This document shows positions 6,619 to 15,032 of a stretch of 64,000 nt of DNA, in pieces. The stretch is from Clostridiales bacterium (lineage in GTDB: Bacteria; Bacillota; Clostridia; Saccharofermentanales; Saccharofermentanaceae), in contig JAFVAY010000006.1 in the NCBI GenBank assembly GCA_017480325.1, positions 1-64,000 of the forward strand. The letters are read 5' to 3'. Below the pieces are notes generated by a model, which was not told the DNA's origin, made no database searches, and saw nothing but the letters and a program-made list of their open reading frames with translations. The first letter of the stretch is position 1. Every line of letters starts with the position of its first letter. The position numbers were made by a program, and so were the translations under genes.

Positions 6619-8859
6619 TCAGCTCTTGAAGACGAACACTACTGAATCCTCGACGCCCGCCGGAGCACCGGAGAATGAGTTATAGGTAGCCGAATAAGCT
6701 CTCAGCTCATCGATCCTGTCCTGAACAGGCGTCAAGCTGCTGATGATGTCAGTGATTTTATCTACTGCCTCGTCGTTAAATTCGTTAAGTCCGTCCTCGA
6801 GCTGTCCCGCACCGTCGAGCAAAGAAGACACTCCGTCTGCCAATTCGGAAGTACCGTCGGCAAGAGATGATGCACCGTTCGACAGCCGATCAGCTCCTGA
6901 AGATAGCTCTGAGGCTCCACTTGAGAGGGTATTCGCCCCGGTCGAGAGCTCTGAAGCTCCGTTCGCCAAGGCATACGCTCCGTTATTTACCTGATTGGCA
7001 CCGTCAGCAAGTGCAGCAGCACCGTTTACAAGCTGAGCTGTACCGTTACTTAAGCTTGACGAGCCGTTAGCAAGTGCGTTAATTCCATTAACAAGAGAAC
7101 CTGTGCTGTTATTAAGTGTGTTAAGGCCGTCAGCTACCTGTGATGATCCTGCCGCCACCTGTGAAGCACCGACCTGTATACTTGCTACCGCATTCGCGAC
7201 CTCTCCGAACTTACCGCCAAGAGAATTAATACCTGCATCTATAGAAGCGTAGCCCTCATTCAAAGCCGCTACGGCACTACTTACCTGACCCAGACTGTTT
7301 GCCATGGTAGAATATGCGCTTATTAATGCATTGATGCTTGCTGCCGCATTAGGATCATCTATCTGAGCGGCATAGGCTGACAGATAAGCAATAGCATTCT
7401 GAATAGCCTGAGCCTGCTCCGGGCTCATGGATGAGCTTAACGCTGTGTTAAGTGCAGAAAGATTAGATGAGAACTGCGCCGAGCCCTGGATCAGAGCATT
7501 GATCTGAGAGGCAGACTCCTCGGATGATAACTGTCCGTACAAAGCATCAACGCCTGCGCTTAGTGAGGATGCTCCCTGAGACAAAGAATTGGCGCCGTTA
7601 GTCAGATCGGACACTCCGCTTTGAAGAGCCGGAATATTAGACTGAACCTGGGAAAGACTGGCATTAAGTGCAGCAGCCCCCTCATTGACCTGACCGATCC
7701 CGTTCTGAAGATTTGCAGCGCCTGTTGCAAGAGATGCTGTTCCTGAGCTTAACGTATTTGCTCCCTCCGACAGCGAAGCAGCACCTGAGGCAAGAGTCGA
7801 TGCACCTTCAGCCAGAGACGAAGCGCCTGAAGCCAATGAAGCTGCACCGTCTGACACCTCGTAAGCACCTTCATTAAGAGATGAAGCGCCGTCATTCAAT
7901 GCTGATACACCGTCATAAAGCTGAGCAGAACCGTCGACCAGCCGGCTCATGCCGTCTGTCATCTCGTCTATATTCTCATTGATACCGTCAGTATCGACAG
8001 ATGCATCTATATCATCAAGATCAAGTACAGATGCTACCGTTAACGCCGTAAGCTCTTCACATGAATTAACATCACACTCTATCGTGAAGCCGGAAGGAAC
8101 ATTGAGCTCGTCAAGCTTCTCTGCGACCTCAGGATCGTCGGTCTCGATATTATCAAGTCCCAGACTCTCATACAGTCCCGGGAATCCGATGCCGATAACA
8201 TACGTCCTGTCTCCGTCATTCACGGCCTGTCCGTCAGTCACCTCGATGTTGGTGTAATTAGCGTTATCAAGAAACATACCCGTAGTCATCACGAAAGGCA
8301 TATATATCGTATACTCATCGCCGTCATCTGTTACGATCTGTTCGCTCAGGTTATTAGTGTACTCGACATCGATCACAAGATGTCCGCTTTGACCTTCAAG
8401 CTCGGAAGCTGCGATCTCGCTGCCGTCAAGCTCGTAGGTGATATTAACATCCACAGGCAATGTATCATTCGACATGCCTCTGTAGTACACATCCTCACCG
8501 TTCGTATTCCACGTAAGCTGTCCGTTATCATCATTCTCGAGGGTCGCATTACCGCGAACGACCTCGATATCACTGAGATCCGATATATCACTGATGACAG
8601 CGCTTCCGTCCGGGTTACGAAGCCATGAACTTACATATGTCGTATTCTCTCCGTCATCCGACTTGATCACATAGACGGTCTCATTCTTACCGGAGCTTGA
8701 GCTGTGGTAGGAAGCTGCTATATTCTCTGCCTCAGTAAGCTCGTTCGCGAGCACTGAAGCCTGCTTTCTGCGGTATACCGCGGTTCCTCCGAAGGCACCG
8801 CATACAACAGCGGCTGCAGTGACTGATGCAATTATTCTTTTAGATGTGACTGAAGACAT
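6619..8859 (-). CDS. exported heptad-repeat protein, partner of the MMPL transporter
   Basis: 746 residues from the ATG at 8859, chosen because AAGGGG lies 8-9 nt upstream; a longer frame to 8904 has no such site. A single N-terminal membrane segment (AAAVVCGAFGGTAVY) anchors a ~250-residue extracytoplasmic domain. Two long tracts follow (roughly residues 295-390 and 565-690) of a seven-residue repeat of the form xxLxxGA, e.g. SSLASGASSLAEGA, separated by a helical linker. Such repeats are predicted to make long coiled-coil-like helices and occur in YhgE/Pip-related proteins beside MMPL exporters in Firmicutes. The protein ends shortly after the repeat with no second membrane segment. It overlaps the MMPL gene by 20 nt, so the two are coupled and probably act together at the membrane. 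Function is unknown. Confidence 0.8.
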   Translation of the reverse strand: MSSVTSKRIIASVTAAAVVCGAFGGTAVYRRKQASVLANELTEAENIAASYHSSSSGKNETVYVIKSDDGENTTYVSSWLRNPDGSAVISDISDLSDIEVVRGNATLENDDNGQLTWNTNGEDVYYRGMSNDTLPVDVNITYELDGSEIAASELEGQSGHLVIDVEYTNNLSEQIVTDDGDEYTIYMPFVMTTGMFLDNANYTNIEVTDGQAVNDGDRTYVIGIGFPGLYESLGLDNIETDDPEVAEKLDELNVPSGFTIECDVNSCEELTALTVASVLDLDDIDASVDTDGINENIDEMTDGMSRLVDGSAQLYDGVSALNDGASSLNEGAYEVSDGAASLASGASSLAEGASTLASGAASLSEGANTLSSGTASLATGAANLQNGIGQVNEGAAALNASLSQVQSNIPALQSGVSDLTNGANSLSQGASSLSAGVDALYGQLSSEESASQINALIQGSAQFSSNLSALNTALSSSMSPEQAQAIQNAIAYLSAYAAQIDDPNAAASINALISAYSTMANSLGQVSSAVAALNEGYASIDAGINSLGGKFGEVANAVASIQVGASQVAAGSSQVADGLNTLNNSTGSLVNGINALANGSSSLSNGTAQLVNGAAALADGANQVNNGAYALANGASELSTGANTLSSGASELSSGADRLSNGASSLADGTSELADGVSSLLDGAGQLEDGLNEFNDEAVDKITDIISSLTPVQDRIDELRAYSATYNSFSGAPAGVEDSVVFVFKS

Positions 8860-10966
8860 GTTTGATATCCCCTTTCTTGTTATTATTCTCATTTCTGACC
8901 ACACCTCTCATGCCCACGGTAGTCCTTATGATCAGGCCGTCGAAGATAAGCAGCATCGCCGGCAGAAGCGTAAGCACTATCACCATGGACAGAAGCGCGC
9001 CCCTGGACAGCAGCAGACATATCGAGCTTATAAGATCGATATCTGAGTAGACCGCTACTCCGATGGTGGCCGCGAAGAAGCCGAGTGCCGATGACAGCAC
9101 GGAGCTAACCGAGGTCTTTACCGCTATCCCCACAGCGTCCTTACGGGAGGCACCGCCGATACGCTCCGTCTTATAGCGGTTCGTGAGAAGGATCGCGTAA
9201 TCGATGGTGGCGCCGAGCTGAATCGTGCCGACGCAGATTGAAGCTATGAACGGAAGCGTCGAGCCTGTGTAATACGAGATCGACATGTTGATATAGATCG
9301 CGAGTTCGACCACAGATACCAGGATCACCGGCAACGTGGCGGACTTAAGGACGAACAGGATCAGAAGGAAGATCGCTCCGATACTTACGAGACTTACCAC
9401 CTTGAAGTCACGATCGGTGATCTCTATAAGATCCTTCGTCGCAGGCGCCTCACCTACCAGCATCGAATCGGGATCGTAACGCTTGATTATCTCAGATATC
9501 TCCGTGCACTGAGCATTGATCTCATCCGTCGCCACCTGATATGCGGAGGACACCAGGATCAGCTTATATCTGTCGCTTTGAAGCTCTGATGTTAAAGATG
9601 AAGGCAATATCTCATCCGGTACCATGGAGCCCACCACAGAATCAAGCCCTATGGCGAAGTTAACTCCATCTACTTCCTTAAGCTCGTCGAGCATTGTCTT
9701 CGTATCACGAGAAGACAGCTCTGAATCCACAAGTATCATGGATACTGAAGAGATATCGTAATTTGCCTCCAGAGCCTCGTTGGCCTGAACCGACTCCAGA
9801 CTCCCGGGCAGGCTCGAATCAAGCTTATAGTAGACGTTGATCCTGTTATAGCCGTAGATGGCGGGAAGCCACAGAAGAAGCACGATCACCGCGACAGCAA
9901 CGTATCTTCTTGAAATGAAGTCGGAGAGTATCTTCCCCGAGAAATGAATGGTCCTGTGACGTGTCTTCTCTATAGCATGGTCCAGAAGAAGTATCATTGA
10001 CGGAAGGACCGTTACACAGCAGATAACCCCCAGCACAACGCCCTTGGCCATAACGATACCCATATCAAGTCCTAAGGTGAAGGTCATAAAACACATCGCG
10101 AGGAAGCCCGCTATTGTCGTTAACGATGAGCCCACTACCGAAGTGATCGTTGCCGCGATAGCGTTGGCCATAGCTTCCTTGTTATCGGAACAGGTCTGCT
10201 TCTGCTCCATGTAACTGTTATATAGGAAGATGGAGTAATCCATAGTGACCGCCAGCTGAAGTATCGCCACCAGCGCCATGGTAATAAAGGATATCTCTCC
10301 CTGAATGATATTTGTTCCAAGGTTATACACGATAGAGATGCCAATATCCGCCAGGAAAATAATCGGGATAAGGAAGGAGTCCGTCATAATAAACAGCACC
10401 ACCAGCGCCAGCGCCACCGCGATGAGCGTATAGATAGGAGTCTGCTCCTGCACAAGATTCTTGGTATCTGTTACTACCGCAGCCATACTCGACAGCAAAC
10501 ACTGCTTCCCTGCGATCCTTCTTATGCTCGTGATAGCCTCCATAGTCTCATCAGCAGAGCTTGTCGTGTCGAAAAATATAAACATCAGACACCCGTTGCC
10601 GTCCTTAGACGTGAACACGTCCTGTATAGAGTCCGGCATCATCTCTATGGGGATCTGCCCTTCCGTCAGGGAGTTATAGCAGATTACATCCGCTACATGA
10701 TCTACATCAAGAACCTTCTGCCTCATATCGATCTGCTCCTTGACAGAAAGACCGTCACATACGAATATGCCGTACGCTCCCTTGCCAAAGTCCTCCAGGA
10801 GTACATCCTGGCCCTGCATGGTCTCGATGTCCTTAGGAAGATAATACAGGATATCGTAATTGATCCTGGTATTAAGAAACCCGAAGACCGACGGGATCAG
10901 AAGCAGGATAGCAAGCACCAGTATGAAGTATCTTAGCTTGACTATTTGCTTACCGAATTTGATCAT
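8840..10966 (-). CDS. MMPL/RND-type membrane exporter
   Basis: 708 residues from the ATG at 10966, preceded by AGAGGTGG at 6 nt. The protein has the duplicated RND layout: membrane segment, ~140-residue outer loop, five to six membrane segments, then the same again. Conserved DY pairs in the membrane (TMDYSIFLY and GATIDYAILL) match the proton-relay segments of MMPL proteins. Family members export lipids, polyketides or drugs using the proton gradient. It is the first gene of a two-gene operon with the heptad-repeat protein. The divergent TetR gene and the palindromes in its promoter suggest repression relieved by a small amphipathic ligand. Confidence 0.9.
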   Translation of the reverse strand: MIKFGKQIVKLRYFILVLAILLLIPSVFGFLNTRINYDILYYLPKDIETMQGQDVLLEDFGKGAYGIFVCDGLSVKEQIDMRQKVLDVDHVADVICYNSLTEGQIPIEMMPDSIQDVFTSKDGNGCLMFIFFDTTSSADETMEAITSIRRIAGKQCLLSSMAAVVTDTKNLVQEQTPIYTLIAVALALVVLFIMTDSFLIPIIFLADIGISIVYNLGTNIIQGEISFITMALVAILQLAVTMDYSIFLYNSYMEQKQTCSDNKEAMANAIAATITSVVGSSLTTIAGFLAMCFMTFTLGLDMGIVMAKGVVLGVICCVTVLPSMILLLDHAIEKTRHRTIHFSGKILSDFISRRYVAVAVIVLLLWLPAIYGYNRINVYYKLDSSLPGSLESVQANEALEANYDISSVSMILVDSELSSRDTKTMLDELKEVDGVNFAIGLDSVVGSMVPDEILPSSLTSELQSDRYKLILVSSAYQVATDEINAQCTEISEIIKRYDPDSMLVGEAPATKDLIEITDRDFKVVSLVSIGAIFLLILFVLKSATLPVILVSVVELAIYINMSISYYTGSTLPFIASICVGTIQLGATIDYAILLTNRYKTERIGGASRKDAVGIAVKTSVSSVLSSALGFFAATIGVAVYSDIDLISSICLLLSRGALLSMVIVLTLLPAMLLIFDGLIIRTTVGMRGVVRNENNNKKGDIKHVFSHI

Positions 10967-10987
10967 CTGGATCCACCTCTCACAATT

Positions 10988-11073
10988 TTGACCAACGGTC
11001 ATTTTTAGGTTAATCTTATCACTTTTTGACCGGTAGTCAATATTTTCGAGGCGAATTCTTGACCAAAAGTCAA
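10988..11073. promoter_or_regulatory. three TetR-type operators between mmpL and tetR
   Basis: Three palindromes of the form TTGAC-N5-GTCA(A/T) occur at 10988-11002, 11026-11040 and 11059-11073; the last two are perfect. The first lies just downstream of the mmpL -10, the second covers the mmpL -35, and the third covers the tetR -35. This is the layout expected for a TetR protein repressing both itself and the exporter. Confidence 0.85.
11013..11040 (-). promoter_or_regulatory. promoter of the mmpL operon
   Basis: On the minus strand TTGACT (11040-11035), 16-nt spacer, TAAGAT (11018-11013). The -35 lies inside the middle operator. Confidence 0.7.
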
Positions 11074-11087
11074 AATTTGTGTAAACT
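11059..11087 (+). promoter_or_regulatory. promoter of the tetR operon
   Basis: TTGACC (11059-11064), 17-nt spacer, TAAACT (11082-11087), giving a leader of about 25 nt. The -35 is part of the third operator. Confidence 0.7.
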
Positions 11088-11118
11088 CACCAAAAAGAGT
11101 CCTGCGAGGGGGAGCAGA

Positions 11119-11730
11119 ATGGGCAAGGCTGAAGAAAACAAACGCTTCAAGCGTAATACCTTACTGTCAAAGTCATACGACCTTTTTACCACTAAGGGTA
11201 TCTCAGACACCTCGATATCCGACATAGTAAACAGCGCAGGTGTCGCGAAGGGTACCTTCTACTTCTACTTCAAGGACAAACAGGACATCATAGATCACCT
11301 TGTTGCCAGAAAGTCCGAGACCATACTCCTGAACGCCCTGACCTCACTGGAGCGAAGAAGAGAGGTCGAGCCTGATATATCGACAATAGACATGATCATC
11401 GCGATCTGCGACTCTCTTGTAACGGACCTGTCCAAGGATCCTAAGCTCGCGAAGTTTCTTAACAGAAATTTAAGTCTCGGCTTCTACCATAAGGCGGTGA
11501 CCGACGATACACTCATCACAAGTGTTAACGTACACGAGGAGTACGAGAAGATACTCCACTCTAACGGATCGCAGTGGAAGGACGAGCTTATAATGCTTTA
11601 TACCCTGATCGAATTCGTAAGCTCCACAGCACATAACATCATCCTCGAGAACAGACCCTGCGATCTTGATACCTACAGACCTTATATGTACGAATGTATT
11701 CGTAAGATATGCGAGGTGTTCGAAGCATGA
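11119..11730 (+). CDS. TetR/AcrR-family repressor of the MMPL exporter
   Basis: 203 residues. The N-terminal domain has the TetR helix-turn-helix (SISDIVNSAGVAKGTFYFYF near residues 34-54); the C-terminal ~140 residues are the helical ligand and dimer domain. The ATG at 11119 is preceded by GAGGGGGAG; an upstream frame to 11026 runs through the promoter and is rejected. Divergent from the exporter it is expected to control, with three matching palindromes between them. Its stop overlaps the next start (ATGA), so nnrE and the FliB-like gene belong to the same autoregulated operon. Confidence 0.9.
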   Translation: MGKAEENKRFKRNTLLSKSYDLFTTKGISDTSISDIVNSAGVAKGTFYFYFKDKQDIIDHLVARKSETILLNALTSLERRREVEPDISTIDMIIAICDSLVTDLSKDPKLAKFLNRNLSLGFYHKAVTDDTLITSVNVHEEYEKILHSNGSQWKDELIMLYTLIEFVSSTAHNIILENRPCDLDTYRPYMYECIRKICEVFEA

Positions 11731-12380
11731 TCATCACAGGTACTCAGGCAAAAGCCGCAGATATATACGCGATAGAGACTCTGGGCATTCCCTCCCTGAC
11801 ACTCATGGAGAATGCATCAAGAGAGGTCATGGAGTATCTGGCGTCTAATTACGCTTCAGCTTCGATACTTATTCTGTGCGGTACAGGCAATAACGGAGCC
11901 GACGGCGTATGTATAGCGAATCTCATACTTAATGATAAGCGTTTCGCACTTAAGCCCACTGTGCTTATATTGGGAAGCATCGAGAGAGCAAGCTGGGAGT
12001 TCCTGCATCAGCTGTCGCAGCTTCGTAGATCAGGCGGTAACTTCCGTATTCTCACTCCCGGGGACTCCATGCCGGAAGCTGAGGTGCTTGTGGATGCGAT
12101 CTTCGGAATCGGGCTCAGGAGTGAGCTTCGCGAGAGTCGCGCTGCCGTTCTGGGTGCAGTTGACGCCATGTCCTACAGGCATGTGATCGCGGTAGATATC
12201 CCCTCCGGGATCAATTCAGATACGGGAGAGCTCATGGGCGCCGGAATACACGCGAACACCACAATAACCTTCGGATGTATGAAGACAGGTCTTGTTAATG
12301 AAGCGGGCAAGGAATACGCCGGCGAGGTCATAGTCAAGGACATCGGTATCCCGCAGATCGCCTACACAAGCGTCATATGA
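11727..12380 (+). CDS. nnrE: NAD(P)H-hydrate epimerase
   Basis: 217 residues comprising only the YjeF N-terminal domain, which epimerises damaged NAD(P)HX so that the partner dehydratase can repair it. GTGNNGADG (about residues 52-60) is the conserved nucleotide loop, and DAIFGIGL plus AVDIPSGIN are the later signature strands. The ATG at 11727 overlaps the tetR stop by 4 nt. The ATP/ADP-dependent dehydratase domain (NnrD), often fused behind this domain, is missing here and must be encoded elsewhere if present. The link with an exporter regulator is unexplained. Confidence 0.88.
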   Translation: MIITGTQAKAADIYAIETLGIPSLTLMENASREVMEYLASNYASASILILCGTGNNGADGVCIANLILNDKRFALKPTVLILGSIERASWEFLHQLSQLRRSGGNFRILTPGDSMPEAEVLVDAIFGIGLRSELRESRAAVLGAVDAMSYRHVIAVDIPSGINSDTGELMGAGIHANTTITFGCMKTGLVNEAGKEYAGEVIVKDIGIPQIAYTSVI

Positions 12381-13168
12381 TCTACGCCCCCGATTACTGT
12401 AAGGACTTCAGTTGCATCGCAGGTGCATGCCGACACACCTGCTGCAAGGGCTGGGAGATCGATGTAGATGATGATTCTCTTGGAAGATTTAAGTCTCACC
12501 CTGATATAATGGCTCATATCGACGGCAACTCCGTAGTCTTGGACTCCGACGAGCGATGCCCTTTTCTTAATAACGATGGCCTGTGCGATATGATCCTTAA
12601 GCACGGCGAAGCCTTCATCTGCGACATCTGCCGGGAACACCCGAGATTCTATAACGAATTCGAGGACCACACCGAGATGGGGCTCGGACTGGTATGCGAG
12701 GAGGCCTGCAGACTGATCCTCGATAAGAAAGATGACTTTAAGCTCATTCCTGCCAGAGAGCTTTCATCTGAGATTAAAATGATTTTTGACACATCCGCTC
12801 ATGTAAGTCAACGACTGAAGAAGCTTAAGCCATCTTCCCTGTCGTCCTCGACGAGAGCCTCCTTCCTTAAGACCTTAGAGGTGATGGATCCTGTATGGAC
12901 TTCTTTGCTTGATAAGATGATATCCTCTTCTCCCGACAGCGCCGACGAGAAACGTGTGATAGACAAAGACCCGCGTCGGTTCTCTAACCTGTGTGCCTAC
13001 TATCTGTATCGCTATCCCGGAACGGCGGGCTTTGCAGTCGAAGCAACATACACCGTCGCCGATCTGGTATGCATCGGGATCGACATCCACGAGGCCGCCA
13101 GACTGTTCTCAGGCGAGGTGGAATACTCCGATATCAACATCGACAGCGCTATTGATTACTTCTTGTAA
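12377..13168 (+). CDS. FliB-like cysteine-cluster protein
   Basis: 263 residues with a cysteine pattern of the FliB / YkgJ metal-chelating families: C-x4-C-x4-C-x3-CC near residues 8-22, then RCPFLNNDGLC and ICDICREHPR. FliB proteins are annotated as flagellin lysine-N-methylases, probably radical or metal dependent, but are usually about 380 residues; this one is shorter in the C-terminal part. No flagellar genes are in the window, so another substrate is likely. It overlaps nnrE by 4 nt and is the last gene before tRNA-Val. Confidence 0.72.
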   Translation: MIYAPDYCKDFSCIAGACRHTCCKGWEIDVDDDSLGRFKSHPDIMAHIDGNSVVLDSDERCPFLNNDGLCDMILKHGEAFICDICREHPRFYNEFEDHTEMGLGLVCEEACRLILDKKDDFKLIPARELSSEIKMIFDTSAHVSQRLKKLKPSSLSSSTRASFLKTLEVMDPVWTSLLDKMISSSPDSADEKRVIDKDPRRFSNLCAYYLYRYPGTAGFAVEATYTVADLVCIGIDIHEAARLFSGEVEYSDINIDSAIDYFL

Positions 13169-13191
13169 TTACCCCCGATAAATGGTATTAT
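13163..13191 (+). promoter_or_regulatory. promoter of tRNA-Val(GAC)
   Basis: TTGTAA (13163-13168, overlapping the stop of the preceding gene), 17-nt spacer, TATTAT (13186-13191), 11 nt before the tRNA. Confidence 0.65.
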
Positions 13192-13202
13192 CTTCGGGCT
13201 GA

Positions 13203-13279
13203 GGATGCTTAGCTCAGCTGGCTAGAGTACCTGCTTGACGTGCAGGGGGTCACAGGTTCGAGTCCTGTAGCATCCACCA
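13203..13279 (+). tRNA. tRNA-Val (anticodon GAC), CCA encoded
   Basis: Cloverleaf with acceptor GGATGCT/AGCATCC, D-arm AGCTCAGCTGGCTAGAGT, anticodon loop TTGACGT (GAC), T-loop GGTTCGAGTCC, discriminator A at 13276, then encoded CCA at 13277-13279. Confidence 0.95.
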
Positions 13280-13285
13280 CAGGTT

Positions 13286-13315
13286 CGGTCAGACCTCCGG
13301 GTCTGACCGTTTTTT
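13286..13315 (+). terminator. rho-independent terminator of tRNA-Val
   Basis: Perfect 9-bp stem CGGTCAGAC / GTCTGACCG with a 6-nt loop and six T, 7 nt after the tRNA CCA. Confidence 0.93.
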
Positions 13316-13341
13316 ATAAGTTCAAACATGGGGGGGCAAAT

Positions 13342-14184
13342 ATGAAGTACGAGAGTAAATCAATCCTTGGGAAAACCACTATCGACGTCAATCCCAACGG
13401 CATCGACATCGAGGCCAAGAACAAGACTACACACTATGATTTCTCGGATTATCAGGGAACTCATGTCATCAAGAACTACTACAACGGAATCTATACCGGC
13501 AAGACCAGATATATCTCTTTTCACGACGAGTCAGTAAAGCTCGGCAAAAGGAAGATGCTCAACTTCTCCCACAAGGAAAAGGATGATTTTATAAAGATCG
13601 CGGCGGATATCGACAAGACTATTTTCGATATATCGGAGAAGCCGGATGAGGTGCTAAGGCACTTTGAAACGCCCGTCACATTCGAAGTACCTGATGATAT
13701 TAAGCGTAACAGCATAAAGCGAATCCTGCTCTTGACGGTCCTGCCCGTAGTACTCATAACTATCGCTCTTATTGTGAGCCTGTTTATAGACAATGTTGTC
13801 GGCACCATGATAAAAGCATTTTGCCTCGCAGGCTATGTTGTCGAATTGATCCTCGTGATACCCGAGATCAGTTACATTATCAAGGGCATGAAGAATATCC
13901 CCGAGAGACTCGGCATCGACGCTTATGCTATCAAGATCGACGATGATTCCTTCGCAAGAGAAGCGATTGAATACCTGAAGCTTACCCCCTCCGCCTATCG
14001 TAAATGGGAAAGGCGCCTCACCATACGCGACAGAGACGGCGAGCACATTTACTCCTTCGGTTCATCCAACAATAATCTCAACAAGGTAAACCCCAGGACC
14101 ATGCCGGATTACGACAATCTTTACGAGAGCCTGCGGCTGTGGTGCCACTTAAATAATGTAACCTTCTACTCAGATCTGGGGTAA
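13342..14184 (+). CDS. hypothetical membrane protein with two transmembrane segments
   Basis: 280 residues; ATG at 13342 follows a G6 run (13331-13336) 5 nt upstream. The first ~125 residues are beta-rich and soluble (a PH-like domain of the kind fused to membrane anchors is possible). Two hydrophobic segments follow (ILLLTVLPVVLITIALIV and IKAFCLAGYVVELILVI), then a ~75-residue soluble tail. Not recognised as a named family. It stands alone after the tRNA terminator, and no clear terminator follows in the 104-nt gap. Confidence 0.7.
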   Translation: MKYESKSILGKTTIDVNPNGIDIEAKNKTTHYDFSDYQGTHVIKNYYNGIYTGKTRYISFHDESVKLGKRKMLNFSHKEKDDFIKIAADIDKTIFDISEKPDEVLRHFETPVTFEVPDDIKRNSIKRILLLTVLPVVLITIALIVSLFIDNVVGTMIKAFCLAGYVVELILVIPEISYIIKGMKNIPERLGIDAYAIKIDDDSFAREAIEYLKLTPSAYRKWERRLTIRDRDGEHIYSFGSSNNNLNKVNPRTMPDYDNLYESLRLWCHLNNVTFYSDLG

Positions 14185-14238
14185 CTATTTTATATCGTTC
14201 GGGGATCTTGTGTTCTATAAATCCCTCTCCGATATAGA

Positions 14239-14267
14239 TTTACAAACAAACGTTTGCCTGCTACAAT
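14239..14267 (+). promoter_or_regulatory. promoter of the DUF4130 gene with an SOS-like box in the spacer
   Basis: TTTACA (14239-14244), 17-nt spacer, TACAAT (14262-14267). CAAACAAACGTTTG at 14243-14256 differs at one position from the Gram-positive LexA consensus CGAACRNRYGTTYG and fills most of the spacer, where bound LexA would block RNA polymerase. Confidence 0.65.
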
Positions 14268-14288
14268 TAAGCCACGGAGGCAGTAGCT

Positions 14289-15032
14289 ATGGCGCATATA
14301 ATTCACGACTTTACTTATGACGGTACACTTGAAGGGCTGCTATGTGTCTACTTAAGGTGTATAAGCATGAAGGTCCGCCCTTCGGATATTAAGCCGGACT
14401 TCATGATCAGAGGAACGCCCTTCGAGTACAGATATATGTTTGTAAGATCTGATATGGCTCTGGCAGACCGATTCTACAGATATATGGGCCAGTGTGCTTC
14501 AGCTGATGTTCAGCAGCTTATCATCGACTGCTTCCTGACCAGTCTCCCGCGCATGGAGCTTGATCTTTATGAGCTGATTAGAAGATCAATTCTCTTCGGA
14601 GCCGGTGTTGCCGAAGATTATAAGGATGAGACGCTACACCGTATTCAGATGGCAATCAGGGATCTATACAGAGAGGCACACAGTCTGATTCGGGGCGTAG
14701 ACTTCGTTGACGAGAACGGAGTATCGGTAGCATCCCTTAACCCTAGAAACTGTGTACTTCCCATCATTAAGAATCACATCCTCAACGACCCCGAACACGA
14801 CGATATCCTCGCCTATGACAGAAGGCATTCTCTTCTTCTCATGAGGAACGGATGTGAGGACGACATCATCGACACAAGAAGATTGCCGGTCCTCGCCGTC
14901 AGTGATCCACGTCAGATCTACGAGGCATTCTGGCCATATGTGATAAGACAGAAAGGAACCCTCGGCGGCAATCTGTTCGGTATAGGAACCAGACGTGCCG
15001 ACAGCTTCGATCCCCTGTGGCGGATAGCATAA
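14289..15032 (+). CDS. DUF4130 / TIGR03915-type probable DNA metabolism protein
   Basis: 247 residues resembling the family usually annotated 'SAM-associated probable DNA metabolism protein'. Typical elements are IHDFTYDGTLEGLLCVY at the start and YREAHSLIRGVDFVDENG in the middle. Members normally sit beside a radical-SAM protein with which they are thought to act in DNA repair or modification, and the pair can carry a uracil-DNA-glycosylase-like domain. No radical-SAM partner is adjacent here. GGAGG at 14276-14280 fixes the start. The promoter carries an SOS-like box, which agrees with a repair role; that link is inference. Confidence 0.75.
   Translation: MAHIIHDFTYDGTLEGLLCVYLRCISMKVRPSDIKPDFMIRGTPFEYRYMFVRSDMALADRFYRYMGQCASADVQQLIIDCFLTSLPRMELDLYELIRRSILFGAGVAEDYKDETLHRIQMAIRDLYREAHSLIRGVDFVDENGVSVASLNPRNCVLPIIKNHILNDPEHDDILAYDRRHSLLLMRNGCEDDIIDTRRLPVLAVSDPRQIYEAFWPYVIRQKGTLGGNLFGIGTRRADSFDPLWRIA

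Noticed and set aside
6740..7950. Dense short DNA repeats resembling a CRISPR or tandem array, and open frames on the opposite strand
   Set aside because: The repeats are codons of the seven-residue xxLxxGA protein repeat in one long frame, with no constant repeat plus unique spacer pattern. Opposite-strand frames follow from this composition.
11026..11118. TTG start for tetR at 11026
   Set aside because: The segment is promoter and operator DNA; ATG 11119 has a strong Shine-Dalgarno site and begins the HTH domain.
13240..13341. Upstream extension of the membrane-protein gene
   Set aside because: It starts inside tRNA-Val and crosses its terminator; ATG 13342 has the ribosome site.
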